A DNA stretch of 64,000 bases from the NCBI RefSeq assembly GCF_000230835.1, contig NZ_CM001240.1, positions 4,165,779-4,229,778 on the forward strand. The letters run 5' to 3'. Position 1 is the first letter of the stretch. Each line of letters opens with the position of its first letter. The notes beneath the pieces were generated by a model, which searched no databases, was not told the origin of the DNA, and saw only the letters and a list, made by a program, of their open reading frames with translations. Source of the stretch: Clostridium sp. DL-VIII (GTDB lineage: Bacteria > Bacillota > Clostridia > Clostridiales > Clostridiaceae). Below, one piece after another: positions 8,452 through 16,415 of the stretch. A program made the translations under genes and the position numbers.

Positions 8452-9084
8452 ATGATAAATAAAGAGTACGCTGTAAACAAAACAGACAATATTCCACAGC
8501 CTAATGACAATAATTCAAAATCCTTACGAGCGGATGCAAAACAAAATAGAGAGCAGATACTTGATGCGGCATATAAGATTTTTTCTGAAAAAGGGACGTC
8601 AATTCCTATAAGTGAAATTGCTCGTCAGGCTGGTGTAGGCATCGGTACAGTATACCGCCATTTTCCGAACAAAGAAGCACTGTTTGAGGCAGTCAATATT
8701 AGTTATAAACAGCAACTTACACAAAGAGCTAAGTCTCTTATTAATAATATTGATCCAGGTGAAGCTTTTTTTAATTTCTTTATACATATCATAGAAGATG
8801 GATTTACTAACAAGGCCTTAAAAGATGCTTTAAATACCAGAATAACAGATTTTGATGTGTTGCAGGATTTTCAGTCAACATTTTCCACTCTTCTCACCAA
8901 GGCTCAGAAAGCCAAGGCTGTACGTGAAGATATAGATATAAAAGATTTAATCACCCTCATAATGAGTCTTTTGTTAGCTATAGATCAGCGTAAAGGTGAT
9001 TTAGATACAGAACAGTTCAATAAATTACTTTCCATTGTTAGCGATGGACTTCGTTATAAAGATACCAATGATAAGTCAAAGTAA
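8452..9084 (+). CDS. TetR/AcrR-family transcriptional repressor
   Basis: The 210-residue protein has an extended hydrophilic N-terminus (about 28 residues) before a canonical TetR helix-turn-helix: REQILDAAYKIFSEKG, then ISEIARQAGVGIGTVYRHFPNKEALF. The C-terminal half is the variable ligand-binding domain and gives no clue to inducer. The palindrome immediately upstream, repeated at the promoters of a SnoaL-like gene and an EFR1 flavoprotein, suggests autoregulation and control of a small redox/detoxification regulon. AAAGGTGG precedes the ATG. It is a single-gene unit followed by repeat copy 3, which may terminate it. Confidence 0.9.
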   Translation: MINKEYAVNKTDNIPQPNDNNSKSLRADAKQNREQILDAAYKIFSEKGTSIPISEIARQAGVGIGTVYRHFPNKEALFEAVNISYKQQLTQRAKSLINNIDPGEAFFNFFIHIIEDGFTNKALKDALNTRITDFDVLQDFQSTFSTLLTKAQKAKAVREDIDIKDLITLIMSLLLAIDQRKGDLDTEQFNKLLSIVSDGLRYKDTNDKSK

Positions 9085-9124
9085 ATATAGCTGTTATTAA
9101 ATCTCAACATATTATAATTTAAAT

Positions 9125-9275
9125 TTGTCACTGTTCTGACACATTAGCCAATTATAATAAAGTTACAAAGTTGATAATAATTCTTTTCATAAATATTTAC
9201 CCCATTAAATAAATATAATAATAAAGAGTAACACTCATTTCCCCTTTTGATGTGTTACTCTTTATTATATTTTAC
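9125..9275 (+). repeat. Hairpin repeat, copy 3 of 3
   Basis: Full-length copy: 5' hairpin TGTCA/TGACA, ACATTAGCCAATTATAATAA linker shared with copy 1, CATAAATATTTACCCCATT shared with copy 2, and AAAGAGTAACAC/GTGTTACTCTTT (9223-9263). It follows the TetR gene and precedes a gene remnant and the histidine-phosphatase gene. Confidence 0.85.
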
Positions 9276-9332
9276 TTTAATGTTTATATATCATAACTAT
9301 TCCGGTCATATCTTCCAATAATATCTTTTCAT

Positions 9333-9527
9333 CTATGAGACTATTACTGTCTTCATTCTTGCAAAAGTTACAGCACCTCTAATACTTCCCATTGAGTAAG
9401 TTTTTATTCTACTATAATATTGATTTCCTGCTTCTATAGCTCTTTTCTTTAATTCAGCATCATTAGGAGCTTTACTTAATTCTAAAAGAAGCTGATAATA
9501 TATCTTTTTATATGGACAATTATTATA
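9333..9527 (-). pseudogene. Remnant of an unidentified gene (C-terminal fragment)
   Basis: On the minus strand a 64-codon open stretch without start codon or ribosome site ends at TAG 9333-9335. It reads protein-like: YQLLLELSKAPNDAELKKRA, then IEAGNQYYSRIKTY and GAVTFARMKTVIVS. Amphipathic helix character and normal codon use suggest the tail of a lost gene. I cannot name the family. This explains most of the 517-bp gap between the TetR and phosphatase genes together with repeat copy 3. Confidence 0.4.
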
Positions 9528-9601
9528 TTATTTGTTATTCTGAATGTGAAAATTTTTCTAAATTCTATAGAACATTACAGTAGAAGGAAGGTTGTCTTGT
9601 A

Positions 9602-10324
9602 ATGAAAAAAACTTCTATATTAACTTTAATTATAATTTTAATAGTTGTTGCTTCAGTAGCTTGCGGATTGAAGTTCTTTTTTCAAAATAATCATGTAGCA
9701 GAATCGAAATCATCTGGTTCTATGTACGAGAGCAATGATACCAAAAGTCTAAAACCAAGACAAATCATACTTATTCGTCATGGAGAAAAAGAAAATTCAG
9801 ATGGTTCAGTACAGGATGTTGATCTTTCTTCTAACGGATATAAAAGAGCAAATGAGCTTTCTGATTTCTTCAAGAATCATCTTCCTGATAATATTAGTAA
9901 ACCGGATGCTATCATAGCTATGAAGCAAAAGAATAATAAACATAGTAACAGACCAATTGAAACAGTTACTCCACTGTCAAAAGCACTTAATATACCAATA
10001 ATAGCAAACTCCAAACAGTCAGATATCAATCAAGCTGTTAACGACATTAACAAATTTGGTGAAGATAAAGTAGTGCTTGTGTGTTGGGAGCATAAATCCC
10101 TTACTAAGATAGCTAAATTACTAGGAGCACCTGTAAATAGCTGGGGATATAATCCTCAAGCAAAAAAAGATGATGATAAAAATTATGATGCAATTTGGGT
10201 AATAACTAAAATAAGTGCTACAAAAGCTGAATTAGAAGTATACAAAGAATTTTCAGTTCTTGACAATGGACAAATATCATATGATGGGGTGTCAAATTTA
10301 CCATTGTTTAAACAAGATTTTTAA
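9602..10324 (+). CDS. Membrane-anchored histidine-phosphatase-superfamily protein
   Basis: The 240-residue protein begins with a single hydrophobic segment (residues about 5-24) ending ASVACG; this may be a signal anchor or a weak lipobox, as serine rather than leucine sits at -3. The external domain opens with QIILIRHGEKE, the RHG motif carrying the phosphohistidine of phosphoglycerate-mutase-like enzymes. Later VLVCWEHKSL supplies the second catalytic His region. Substrate is unknown. The start is supported by GAAGGAAGG ten bases upstream. It is monocistronic. Confidence 0.8.
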   Translation: MKKTSILTLIIILIVVASVACGLKFFFQNNHVAESKSSGSMYESNDTKSLKPRQIILIRHGEKENSDGSVQDVDLSSNGYKRANELSDFFKNHLPDNISKPDAIIAMKQKNNKHSNRPIETVTPLSKALNIPIIANSKQSDINQAVNDINKFGEDKVVLVCWEHKSLTKIAKLLGAPVNSWGYNPQAKKDDDKNYDAIWVITKISATKAELEVYKEFSVLDNGQISYDGVSNLPLFKQDF

Positions 10325-10340
10325 TTAACATAGTACTTCT

Positions 10341-10392
10341 TATTGTCATAAGCTAGTTTAATTTCTATTTCTATATTATAAATCCCTTTTAG
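10341..10392 (-). pseudogene. Scar of a GNAT gene 5' end
   Basis: These ~50 bp on the minus strand read IEIEIKLAYDNKK, matching the N-terminus MEIEVKLAYDNTK of the acetyltransferase at 14771-15259, together with its upstream AAAGGG region. The start codon is ATA instead of ATG. It is a short leftover of a duplicated or rearranged copy, 4.9 kb from its intact relative. Confidence 0.65.
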
Positions 10393-10521
10393 AAAAGCAT
10401 GCTTTATTGGATACTATATTCCCAAAATTTAATATATTATGGAAATTTATTTATAATAATGTTAAAATATTATATATTGTCATTTTATATTGGAATTTAG
10501 GGGTAATATGGAGGGGTAAAT

Positions 10522-11610
10522 ATGAAAAAATCAAAAATAACAAAATTGTTAGCTGGTACATTATTGATGGTATCAGTCCTAGCATTAAATCCAATAGCCG
10601 CAAGTGCAGAGTGGAAACAGGATAACAATGGCTGGTGGTATACTGAAGGGAATTCATGGGCTAGAGGCTGGAGAGCAATCGATGGAAGTTTATATTACTT
10701 TAAGGCAAACGGATATATGGTAAATAATGCTGGTAATATGTTTTTTGACCAAGAAGATGGATTAAACAGTAGTGGTCAATTTGCAAATGTAACAATAAGT
10801 GGTGACTGGGCTTTTTGCAGATCAACAGGTAAAATAGTGGCATATTTAGGCTCTCAAAGCATTATAAATATTCCAGACAAGATCGATAATATTACAGTAA
10901 CAGGTATAGGGGCTTTTGCATTTGCCTCTACTAAAACAGCAAATGTAACAATTCCTAGTACAGTAACAACTATAGGAGCAGGTGCATTTGCTGGTTGTAC
11001 ACTTTTAACAAACATAACAATACCAAACGGTGTAAGAACCATTTCTGACCATGCATTTGCAGATTGCAGAAGCTTAACTAATATAACAATACCAAGCAGC
11101 GTATCAAAAATGGGTAATGATATCTTTCTTGATTGCTTAAGTTTAACAGATGCAACAATACAAAATGGGCTAACTTTGTTAAGTTCTGGTACATTTTCTA
11201 ATTGTATTAAATTAACAAATATAGCACTTCCAAATAGTATAACAGCCATAGGGGAAAGTACCTTTGAAAACTGTATAAGTTTAAAAAACATAACTATTCC
11301 AAGTGGTGTAACAACCATATATAATACAGCCTTTTCCCACTGCATTAATTTGACAAGCTTAACACTTCCTGAAGGTCTAACATCCATAGGAATGGGGGCA
11401 TTCAAAGACTGTACTAGTTTAACTAGCATAACAATTCCAAATAGTGTTCAAACCATAAAAACTCATGAGAATGGTCCTTTGAATACTGTAATAGTAACTA
11501 ATCTATTTGAAGGCTGCAGTAATGTTAAAGTTTATGTAAAGAGTGAAGCAACAAAACAGCTTTTAGTTGGTTGTGGGGTAAGCGCAAACCAGATCATTGT
11601 AGCATCTTAA
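10522..11610 (+). CDS. Secreted BspA-type leucine-rich-repeat protein with wall-binding repeat
   Basis: The 362-residue product has a clear Sec signal peptide (about residues 1-29, ending AASA). Residues about 30-75 (NGWWYTEGNSWARGW, then LYYFKANGYMV) resemble a choline/glucan-binding cell-wall repeat. From about 105 to 335 there are roughly nine LRR_5 repeats with the pattern IPxxVTTIGxxAFxxCxxLTxIT, the BspA/Treponema type found in surface adhesins. The last segment is less regular. It should be exported and sit on the cell surface, perhaps for binding host or plant polymers; that role is inference. GGAGGGG precedes the ATG and a terminator follows at 11690-11720. Confidence 0.9.
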   Translation: MKKSKITKLLAGTLLMVSVLALNPIAASAEWKQDNNGWWYTEGNSWARGWRAIDGSLYYFKANGYMVNNAGNMFFDQEDGLNSSGQFANVTISGDWAFCRSTGKIVAYLGSQSIINIPDKIDNITVTGIGAFAFASTKTANVTIPSTVTTIGAGAFAGCTLLTNITIPNGVRTISDHAFADCRSLTNITIPSSVSKMGNDIFLDCLSLTDATIQNGLTLLSSGTFSNCIKLTNIALPNSITAIGESTFENCISLKNITIPSGVTTIYNTAFSHCINLTSLTLPEGLTSIGMGAFKDCTSLTSITIPNSVQTIKTHENGPLNTVIVTNLFEGCSNVKVYVKSEATKQLLVGCGVSANQIIVAS

Positions 11611-11689
11611 TAATATACAATAATTAAATAATTTTTCTAATTATAAAAATTTTAATCTCTACTTTTTAATATTTAATGCATTAAAATAT

Positions 11690-11720
11690 CCCAGTAAGCA
11701 TTTTCATGAGTTTTACTGGG
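11690..11720. terminator. Terminator hairpin between convergent genes
   Basis: CCCAGTAA (11690-11697) pairs with TTACTGGG (11713-11720). It serves the LRR gene and probably also the convergent EFR1 gene. A palindrome TTTAATGCATTAAA (11672-11685) lies just before it. Confidence 0.7.
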
Positions 11721-11744
11721 ATTTATGATTTACTTTGATGATTT

Positions 11745-12518
11745 TTATGTGTAGTACTGCATAAGTTTTTCAGCTCCTATTTGAGGATGAGTATAACGTC
11801 TTCGTTTTTGAGTCTTATCCTTATAATTAATTGCCTGCTTTGGACAATGTTGAATACATGCAAGACAACTTTCACATTGGTGATGAAATACAGGTTTGTT
11901 ATCCTCCAAAGTTATATTTTTAGCAGGGCATACATTCTTGCATATGCCACATGAAGTACAGCTGCTATTTACGTTAAATCCTATATCTATTGTATTAATT
12001 TTAGTAATTTTATTAATATAAACATGATTGATAAATCTGTTACTAGAGCCTGTCTTCTTTATTATCTTATTTTCTATATCATTAACAATTGATACCATCT
12101 TTTCATTTGATTTTTCAGTAATCTTTTCAACATTTTTGCTCATATTGTAATGAGTTATAGCATTTCCAAACATTTTAATTCCAGCATTATAATTTAAATG
12201 AATTCCATTGTCCTTAAGTAAAGAACCTGTCATTGGAATTGCGTTGCCTGGCATTCCCCCATATGTAGCTATGGCAAAGTAATACGTAGATCCTTGCTCT
12301 TTGAAATTGGCTTTTCGTAAGAAATCTGCGACCATAACTGGCAAGCCCCAATAATATACCGGAAAAACAAAGCCTATACGTTCAAAATCCCCTTGTATTT
12401 CAGTTTCTACTCCTCTATTTATGGCTATAATTTTGCACTCTGGTAACTTCTTCGCTATCTCTTCAGTTACCTTTAGACTATTTCCTGTTCCAGTAAAAAA
12501 ATAAATTCTATTCCCCAT
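11745..12518 (-). CDS. EFR1-family flavodoxin-ferredoxin protein, paralogue 1
   Basis: A 257-residue two-domain electron-transfer protein. Residues 1-165 form a flavodoxin-like domain with the FMN phosphate loop FFTGTGNSLK near the start and VFPVYYWGLP. The C-terminus (about 185-235) has two [4Fe-4S] ferredoxin motifs, CTSCGICKNVCP and CESCLACIQHCP, followed by the family tail INYKDKTQKRRRYTHP. EFR1 proteins are usually assigned as electron carriers or iron-sulfur flavoproteins; the physiological partner is not known. Paralogues lie at 12760 and 21213. The upstream region holds a perfect palindrome ATTAATGCATTAAT (12552-12565), a possible operator. Confidence 0.9.
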   Translation of the reverse strand: MGNRIYFFTGTGNSLKVTEEIAKKLPECKIIAINRGVETEIQGDFERIGFVFPVYYWGLPVMVADFLRKANFKEQGSTYYFAIATYGGMPGNAIPMTGSLLKDNGIHLNYNAGIKMFGNAITHYNMSKNVEKITEKSNEKMVSIVNDIENKIIKKTGSSNRFINHVYINKITKINTIDIGFNVNSSCTSCGICKNVCPAKNITLEDNKPVFHHQCESCLACIQHCPKQAINYKDKTQKRRRYTHPQIGAEKLMQYYT

Positions 12519-12695
12519 GATCTTTCCCCCAATCCTTGAAATATTTTTTCCATTAATGCATTAATTCTAATAATATGTGCAAAATCCTGTTTTTATTCCA
12601 TAACAGTAGTTACTTTATAATATTTCAAGTCTAAAATATCCTGCATTGTATAATAGCAATATCTAAAAATTATTCACTATATAATCATGAAAAAG

Positions 12696-12738
12696 GACTG
12701 TAACTAGATTTTGTTTTTACACAAATCTGGCTACAGTC
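12696..12738 (-). terminator. Hairpin downstream of EFR1 paralogue 2
   Basis: GACTGTA (12696-12702) and TACAGTC (12732-12738) bracket further complementary AGATTT/AAATCT segments. It lies just past the stop of the minus-strand gene at 12760 and probably ends its transcript. Confidence 0.55.
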
Positions 12739-12759
12739 TAACTAAAAGCTTAATGGTCA

Positions 12760-13533
12760 TTATCTGGATTGTAATTGAGATAATTTTATCTTTGGATGAT
12801 GGTAGCGTTGCTTATTTTGAGTCTTATCTTTATAATTTATTGCCTTTTGGGGACACCAGTGAATACACGCAAGGCAACGTTCGCAGTTATGCTTAAACAT
12901 TACTTTTTCATCTATAATCTCAATATTTTTTACTGGACAAACTGAAACACAAATACCACATTTTGTACAACTTTCTGAAATGCTATAATCTTTATCTGTA
13001 GACTTGTAATTTGCACTTGCCTTCTCATGTGTATTCTTAAAATAATTTGAAAGAATACCTGAACTGTCTTTTATTTTGCCTTCTTTTCTATTCTTAATGT
13101 CTTGAATGATCACAGCAAGTCGACTATCAGCTTTTGCAAGCTTTTTGTCTAGTTTATCATTGTTTATATCTACCATCAATATGTAGTTTGACAAAAAACG
13201 TAGCTTAGAACCATAATGCAAATATGCACCCTTTTCCTTAAGCAGATTGTTAACATTACTCAAACATGTTCCAATAGCCCCCCCACAAGTGACTATTGAA
13301 AAGAAATAAGCATTTTTATTAAAGTTGCAGCTTTTTATGAAGTCATATACTATATTGGGTAGTCCCCACGAATAAACAGGAAAAACAAATCCTATTACTT
13401 CACTACTGCAATTATAATTCATTCCAGCTTCTGGGATTGACACCACATCAGTGTCTCCTAAAGCATTAGCTATATCAAGAGCGGTCTTCAGACTATTTCC
13501 TGTTGCTGAAAAATAAAAAATTGTCTTATTCAT
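12760..13533 (-). CDS. EFR1-family flavodoxin-ferredoxin protein, paralogue 2
   Basis: A 257-residue flavodoxin plus 2x[4Fe-4S] protein. The FMN loop is FYFSATGNSLK, followed by VFPVYSWGLP; the ferredoxin motifs are CTKCGICVSVCP and CERCLACIHWCP, with the tail INYKDKTQNKQRYHHP. I place the start at 13533 because AGGAGG lies nine bases upstream; the longer reading would overlap the ribosome site. It is tandem with paralogue 1, about 240 bp apart, but each has its own hairpin, so they are probably separate transcripts. Confidence 0.9.
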   Translation of the reverse strand: MNKTIFYFSATGNSLKTALDIANALGDTDVVSIPEAGMNYNCSSEVIGFVFPVYSWGLPNIVYDFIKSCNFNKNAYFFSIVTCGGAIGTCLSNVNNLLKEKGAYLHYGSKLRFLSNYILMVDINNDKLDKKLAKADSRLAVIIQDIKNRKEGKIKDSSGILSNYFKNTHEKASANYKSTDKDYSISESCTKCGICVSVCPVKNIEIIDEKVMFKHNCERCLACIHWCPQKAINYKDKTQNKQRYHHPKIKLSQLQSR

Positions 13534-13689
13534 ATTCATATACCTCCTAAACAATTGAATAATAAAACTATAAATTTATTTTAATCTGACTTACTCCATG
13601 ATATTTGCCTGTTCCAGGTTAATTCTTGCCTAATCCTCCAGAAATGTCTCCAACTCCAACCACCATAACAAAAATTGCAGGAGACTGTG

Positions 13690-13743
13690 GAGCCGGAGAT
13701 TTTTTTACGCATCTGCCTTTCTTAAGCGCATGTGAGGAAAATA
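13690..13743. repeat. Dispersed hairpin element, copy A
   Basis: This segment (GAGCCGG, then ATTTTTTTACGCATCTGCC, then TTAAGCGCATGTGAGGAAAAT) is nearly the same as 42683-42735. ATTTTTTTACGCAT and ATGTGAGGAAAAT can pair imperfectly. Both copies lie just downstream of a minus-strand gene (here the AraC gene), so the element may end transcripts or be a small mobile repeat. Confidence 0.65.
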
Positions 13744-13778
13744 TAGCTGGCTAATATGATTAAATCATTATTACTTTC

Positions 13779-14723
13779 CTATTTCTGAAGCAAACTGATG
13801 ACATCTCTCTTTGGTGGATTTCCAAAAAATCGACTGTAATCTCTACTAAATTGCGAATCGCTCACGTATCCCACCATCCGACATGCAGTCGTCGCATCCA
13901 TTGAACTAGATACCATCAGCCGCCTTGCTTCATGAAGCCGCAGAGCTTTTTGATATTGCAATGGACTCAATGATGTAACTAACTTAAAATATTCATAAAA
14001 CGATGATTCGCTCATGTGCACCAGTTGAGATAAATCTGCAACTTTTATCTGCTGTGAGAAATTATCGCGGAGCCAGTCAATAGCTTTAGCAATTCGCTGC
14101 ACACTAGAATTTTCAAAGCCAATTTCAGCAATGTTAGCACCGATGTTGCTGCGAAGGACCCTTAGCAAAATCTCATCTAATACAAGTGGAGCAAACAACT
14201 TAGTATCATCTGGATTTGCCAGGCACTCAATTAGTCTCTTAACTGCATTTATAATACCGAAATCAGCATCAGCTATATAACCCGCTCTGGGTTTGTCAAT
14301 TGGAGGTAATCCCTGTGGATATGCTTTTAGAGTCAATTCTGCAATCCTTTCTGGATCTAATTCTAGCCCTACACTAAGGAATGGCTCAGAAGGGCTGGCC
14401 TGTGTAGTCTGAAATGCAACAGGAAGTGCAACGGGGAACATAAGCATACGTGACCTCCCCACCTTATAAATCTCCTTTCCGAGCGTAACGACCTTCTCCC
14501 CTTGTACAACAAGTAATAAAAAAGGTGACTGGAAGGTTTTTACTATGTCCGCCTCTGTTCGTGAATAACGGTTTACATGCAAACCTGGAATACGCTGATT
14601 AAAACTACCATCATATGGACTATGAGTATAGATCAAATGTGCTAGCCTAGATATCTCTTCTTCAAATTCCACCTCGCTATTACTGGATTTTCTGGCAATC
14701 GTATGTTCTTCTAGCATATTCAT
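13779..14723 (-). CDS. AraC-family transcriptional regulator with AraC_N domain
   Basis: The 314-residue protein has the N-terminal sensing domain of the AraC_N type (VNRYSRTEADIVKTFQSPFL, then VVQGEKVVTLGKE) and a C-terminal double helix-turn-helix (about 215-312) with SQLVHMSESSFYEYFKLVT and ATTACRMVGYVSDSQFSRDY. Proteins of this type often control neighbouring oxidoreductase genes. The EFR1 genes immediately downstream are candidate targets. Its coding sequence looks richer in G+C than its neighbours (many GCx and CGx codons), which hints at recent transfer. No strong ribosome site is near the ATG; AAAGGAG lies 14 bases upstream. Confidence 0.9.
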   Translation of the reverse strand: MNMLEEHTIARKSSNSEVEFEEEISRLAHLIYTHSPYDGSFNQRIPGLHVNRYSRTEADIVKTFQSPFLLLVVQGEKVVTLGKEIYKVGRSRMLMFPVALPVAFQTTQASPSEPFLSVGLELDPERIAELTLKAYPQGLPPIDKPRAGYIADADFGIINAVKRLIECLANPDDTKLFAPLVLDEILLRVLRSNIGANIAEIGFENSSVQRIAKAIDWLRDNFSQQIKVADLSQLVHMSESSFYEYFKLVTSLSPLQYQKALRLHEARRLMVSSSMDATTACRMVGYVSDSQFSRDYSRFFGNPPKRDVISLLQK

Positions 14724-14770
14724 AATTTCAAAAACAACTCCTTTCTATATCTCGTTCTACGAATTGTAAT

Positions 14771-15259
14771 TTATCTATATAAATCTAATTTCATATAAAT
14801 TAAAGTATCCATTGGATTATTATTATATGACTCAATTTCATAAAACCCTAATTTCTTATATAAATGTATAGCTTCTTTTAAGAAAGGTAGCGTATCTAAA
14901 AGCATACTTTTATAACCAATTTCTTTTGCATCATCAATAATCTTTCCTATAAGCTTAATTGCAAGCTTACGTCCACGGAAGGCAGGTCTAACATATAATC
15001 TCTTTACCTCACAGTTTTCATCATCTATTTTTCTTAAACCAATACATCCAGCTACTTGATTTTTAACTTTTACTATATATAATCTACCATTTGGCAATCC
15101 ATATTTATCTGTTAAATGTTCAATTTCAGAATCATAATTTTGCAGTTCTAAGTATTTTGCAACACTTGGATTATTTTTCACAAGCATTTCTGTATATTCA
15201 AAAAATAATTCTTTAATTTCTTTAGTATTGTCATAAGCAAGTTTAACTTCTATTTCCAT
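14771..15259 (-). CDS. GNAT N-acetyltransferase
   Basis: A 162-residue GNAT protein. The core is complete: VAGCIGLRKIDDENCEVKRLYV, then RGRKLAIKLIGKIIDDAKEIG (acetyl-CoA pyrophosphate loop R-G-R-K-L-A) and the C-terminal ALH/YKKLGFYEI block. The start MEIEVKLAYDN at 15259 has AAAGGGG upstream, in preference to the longer frame. Substrate unknown. A short scar of the same 5' end is found at 10341-10392. It is separate from the MarR-GNAT fusion gene by 65 bp and may be co-transcribed with it. Confidence 0.88.
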   Translation of the reverse strand: MEIEVKLAYDNTKEIKELFFEYTEMLVKNNPSVAKYLELQNYDSEIEHLTDKYGLPNGRLYIVKVKNQVAGCIGLRKIDDENCEVKRLYVRPAFRGRKLAIKLIGKIIDDAKEIGYKSMLLDTLPFLKEAIHLYKKLGFYEIESYNNNPMDTLIYMKLDLYR

Positions 15260-15324
15260 ATAATAAGCCCCTTTCAAATTTACTATTTATATACTTAAAT
15301 CTCAAGTCGAATTTTTTTATTCTC

Positions 15325-16257
15325 TTATTGCAATTCCTTTTCAAACTCAAGTTCGATTAAATCTTCTCGCCATGAATTATTAGCCTTTTCTGATATCTTT
15401 ATAAATCCTGCCTTAGTATACATACTAATTGCTTTATCTAAGTCACTTGTTGTATCTAAATAAACACTCTTAAATTTTTTCACTTTGGTAAAATTTAGCG
15501 CCTCTTGTAATAACTTCATTCCAAGACCAATCCCTCTGTAATGTGGATCAATCAAAAACCATCGAAGTTGAGCACGTTCTCTCTGACCTACTATACCAAT
15601 ACAGCCTATTATATTTCCATTATGCTTAGCACACCATAAACGGTCATTGTCTGAATTGTAATTAAGTAAAAATTTATGAAATGATTCAGCTACATATCCT
15701 TCAAAAGCAGTAGAATAACCATATTCTTCTCCATAAATCCATCCATGCATATATGTAATATATCCTATATCCCCAGACTGTACGTCTGTACTGATAGTAA
15801 TATCCTCTAATTTAATATTAGCACCATCTGTTAAAATGGTTTCTATTGAGGTCATATTCTGAGCCAAACAATTCTTATCAATTTCTGTTAATGGTTTTAT
15901 AATTTCAGCAATTTGTTCATCTGAACTATTATTTAATTCATCCATTTTTTCTTTTCCTTCTGATGTAAGGTATAAATACTGCGCCCGACCATCTTCAGCG
16001 GATTTTTCTTTTACCAATAAACCTACTTTATAAAACTTTTTCAATATTCTGCTTAAATATCCTGCATCCATACATAAAATATCTGACAACATTTTTGATG
16101 TACATTGATCAGTTTTTTCAATTTCATGTAAAACTCGTACTTCTGATAATGATAAATCACTTTCTAAAATATGCTGATCTAACAGCCCTAATACATTTGT
16201 ATAATAGCGATTAAAACGTCTAATAATACTAATTCTATTTTTAAGATTTTTGTTCAT
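15325..16257 (-). CDS. MarR regulator-GNAT acetyltransferase fusion
   Basis: A 310-residue fusion. Residues about 1-140 are a MarR winged helix (LSEVRVLHEIEKTDQCTSKM, LSRILKKFYKVGLLVKEKSA, then DGRAQYLYLTSEGKEKM). Residues about 160-308 are GNAT, with LRWFLIDPHYRGIGLGMKLL carrying the acetyl-CoA loop and AISMYTKAGFIKI. Such fusions are common in clostridia and Bacteroidetes; the acetyltransferase substrate is unknown. The start at 16257 is set by TAGGAGG ten bases upstream. A consensus promoter with two direct repeats lies at 16317-16367, a likely autoregulatory site. Confidence 0.92.
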   Translation of the reverse strand: MNKNLKNRISIIRRFNRYYTNVLGLLDQHILESDLSLSEVRVLHEIEKTDQCTSKMLSDILCMDAGYLSRILKKFYKVGLLVKEKSAEDGRAQYLYLTSEGKEKMDELNNSSDEQIAEIIKPLTEIDKNCLAQNMTSIETILTDGANIKLEDITISTDVQSGDIGYITYMHGWIYGEEYGYSTAFEGYVAESFHKFLLNYNSDNDRLWCAKHNGNIIGCIGIVGQRERAQLRWFLIDPHYRGIGLGMKLLQEALNFTKVKKFKSVYLDTTSDLDKAISMYTKAGFIKISEKANNSWREDLIELEFEKELQ

Positions 16258-16316
16258 ATGAAAATGCCCTCCTACCATTTGTATTGAAATTCTACTCAAA
16301 TTCACTGCTTAAGGAA

Positions 16317-16367
16317 ATTATAATAATATTGGTTGCTTTTGTCAATTATATTAGTTGCTTTTGTCAA
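16317..16367 (-). promoter_or_regulatory. Consensus promoter with tandem MarR-type repeats
   Basis: On the minus strand, TTGACA (16345-16340), a 17-bp spacer and TATAAT (16322-16317) form a perfect sigma-A promoter for the MarR-GNAT gene. TTGACAAAAGCAAC occurs twice in direct repeat with a 22-bp period (plus-strand 16332-16345 and 16354-16367), one copy covering the -35 box. The MarR part of the downstream fusion is the natural candidate ligand. Confidence 0.7.
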
Positions 16368-16415
16368 GTTATTTAGTGTTTAAAAGCTAGCCATTAAATT
16401 TTGTACTATAAAAAA

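Noticed and set aside
10407..10625. Plus-strand frame overlapping the LRR signal peptide
   Set aside because: Wrong frame relative to the clear signal-peptide gene, and no ribosome site before its start.
10854..11429. Minus-strand 191-codon open frame
   Set aside because: It lies wholly inside the LRR gene and results from the repeated codons of the leucine-rich repeats; no ribosome site or start context.
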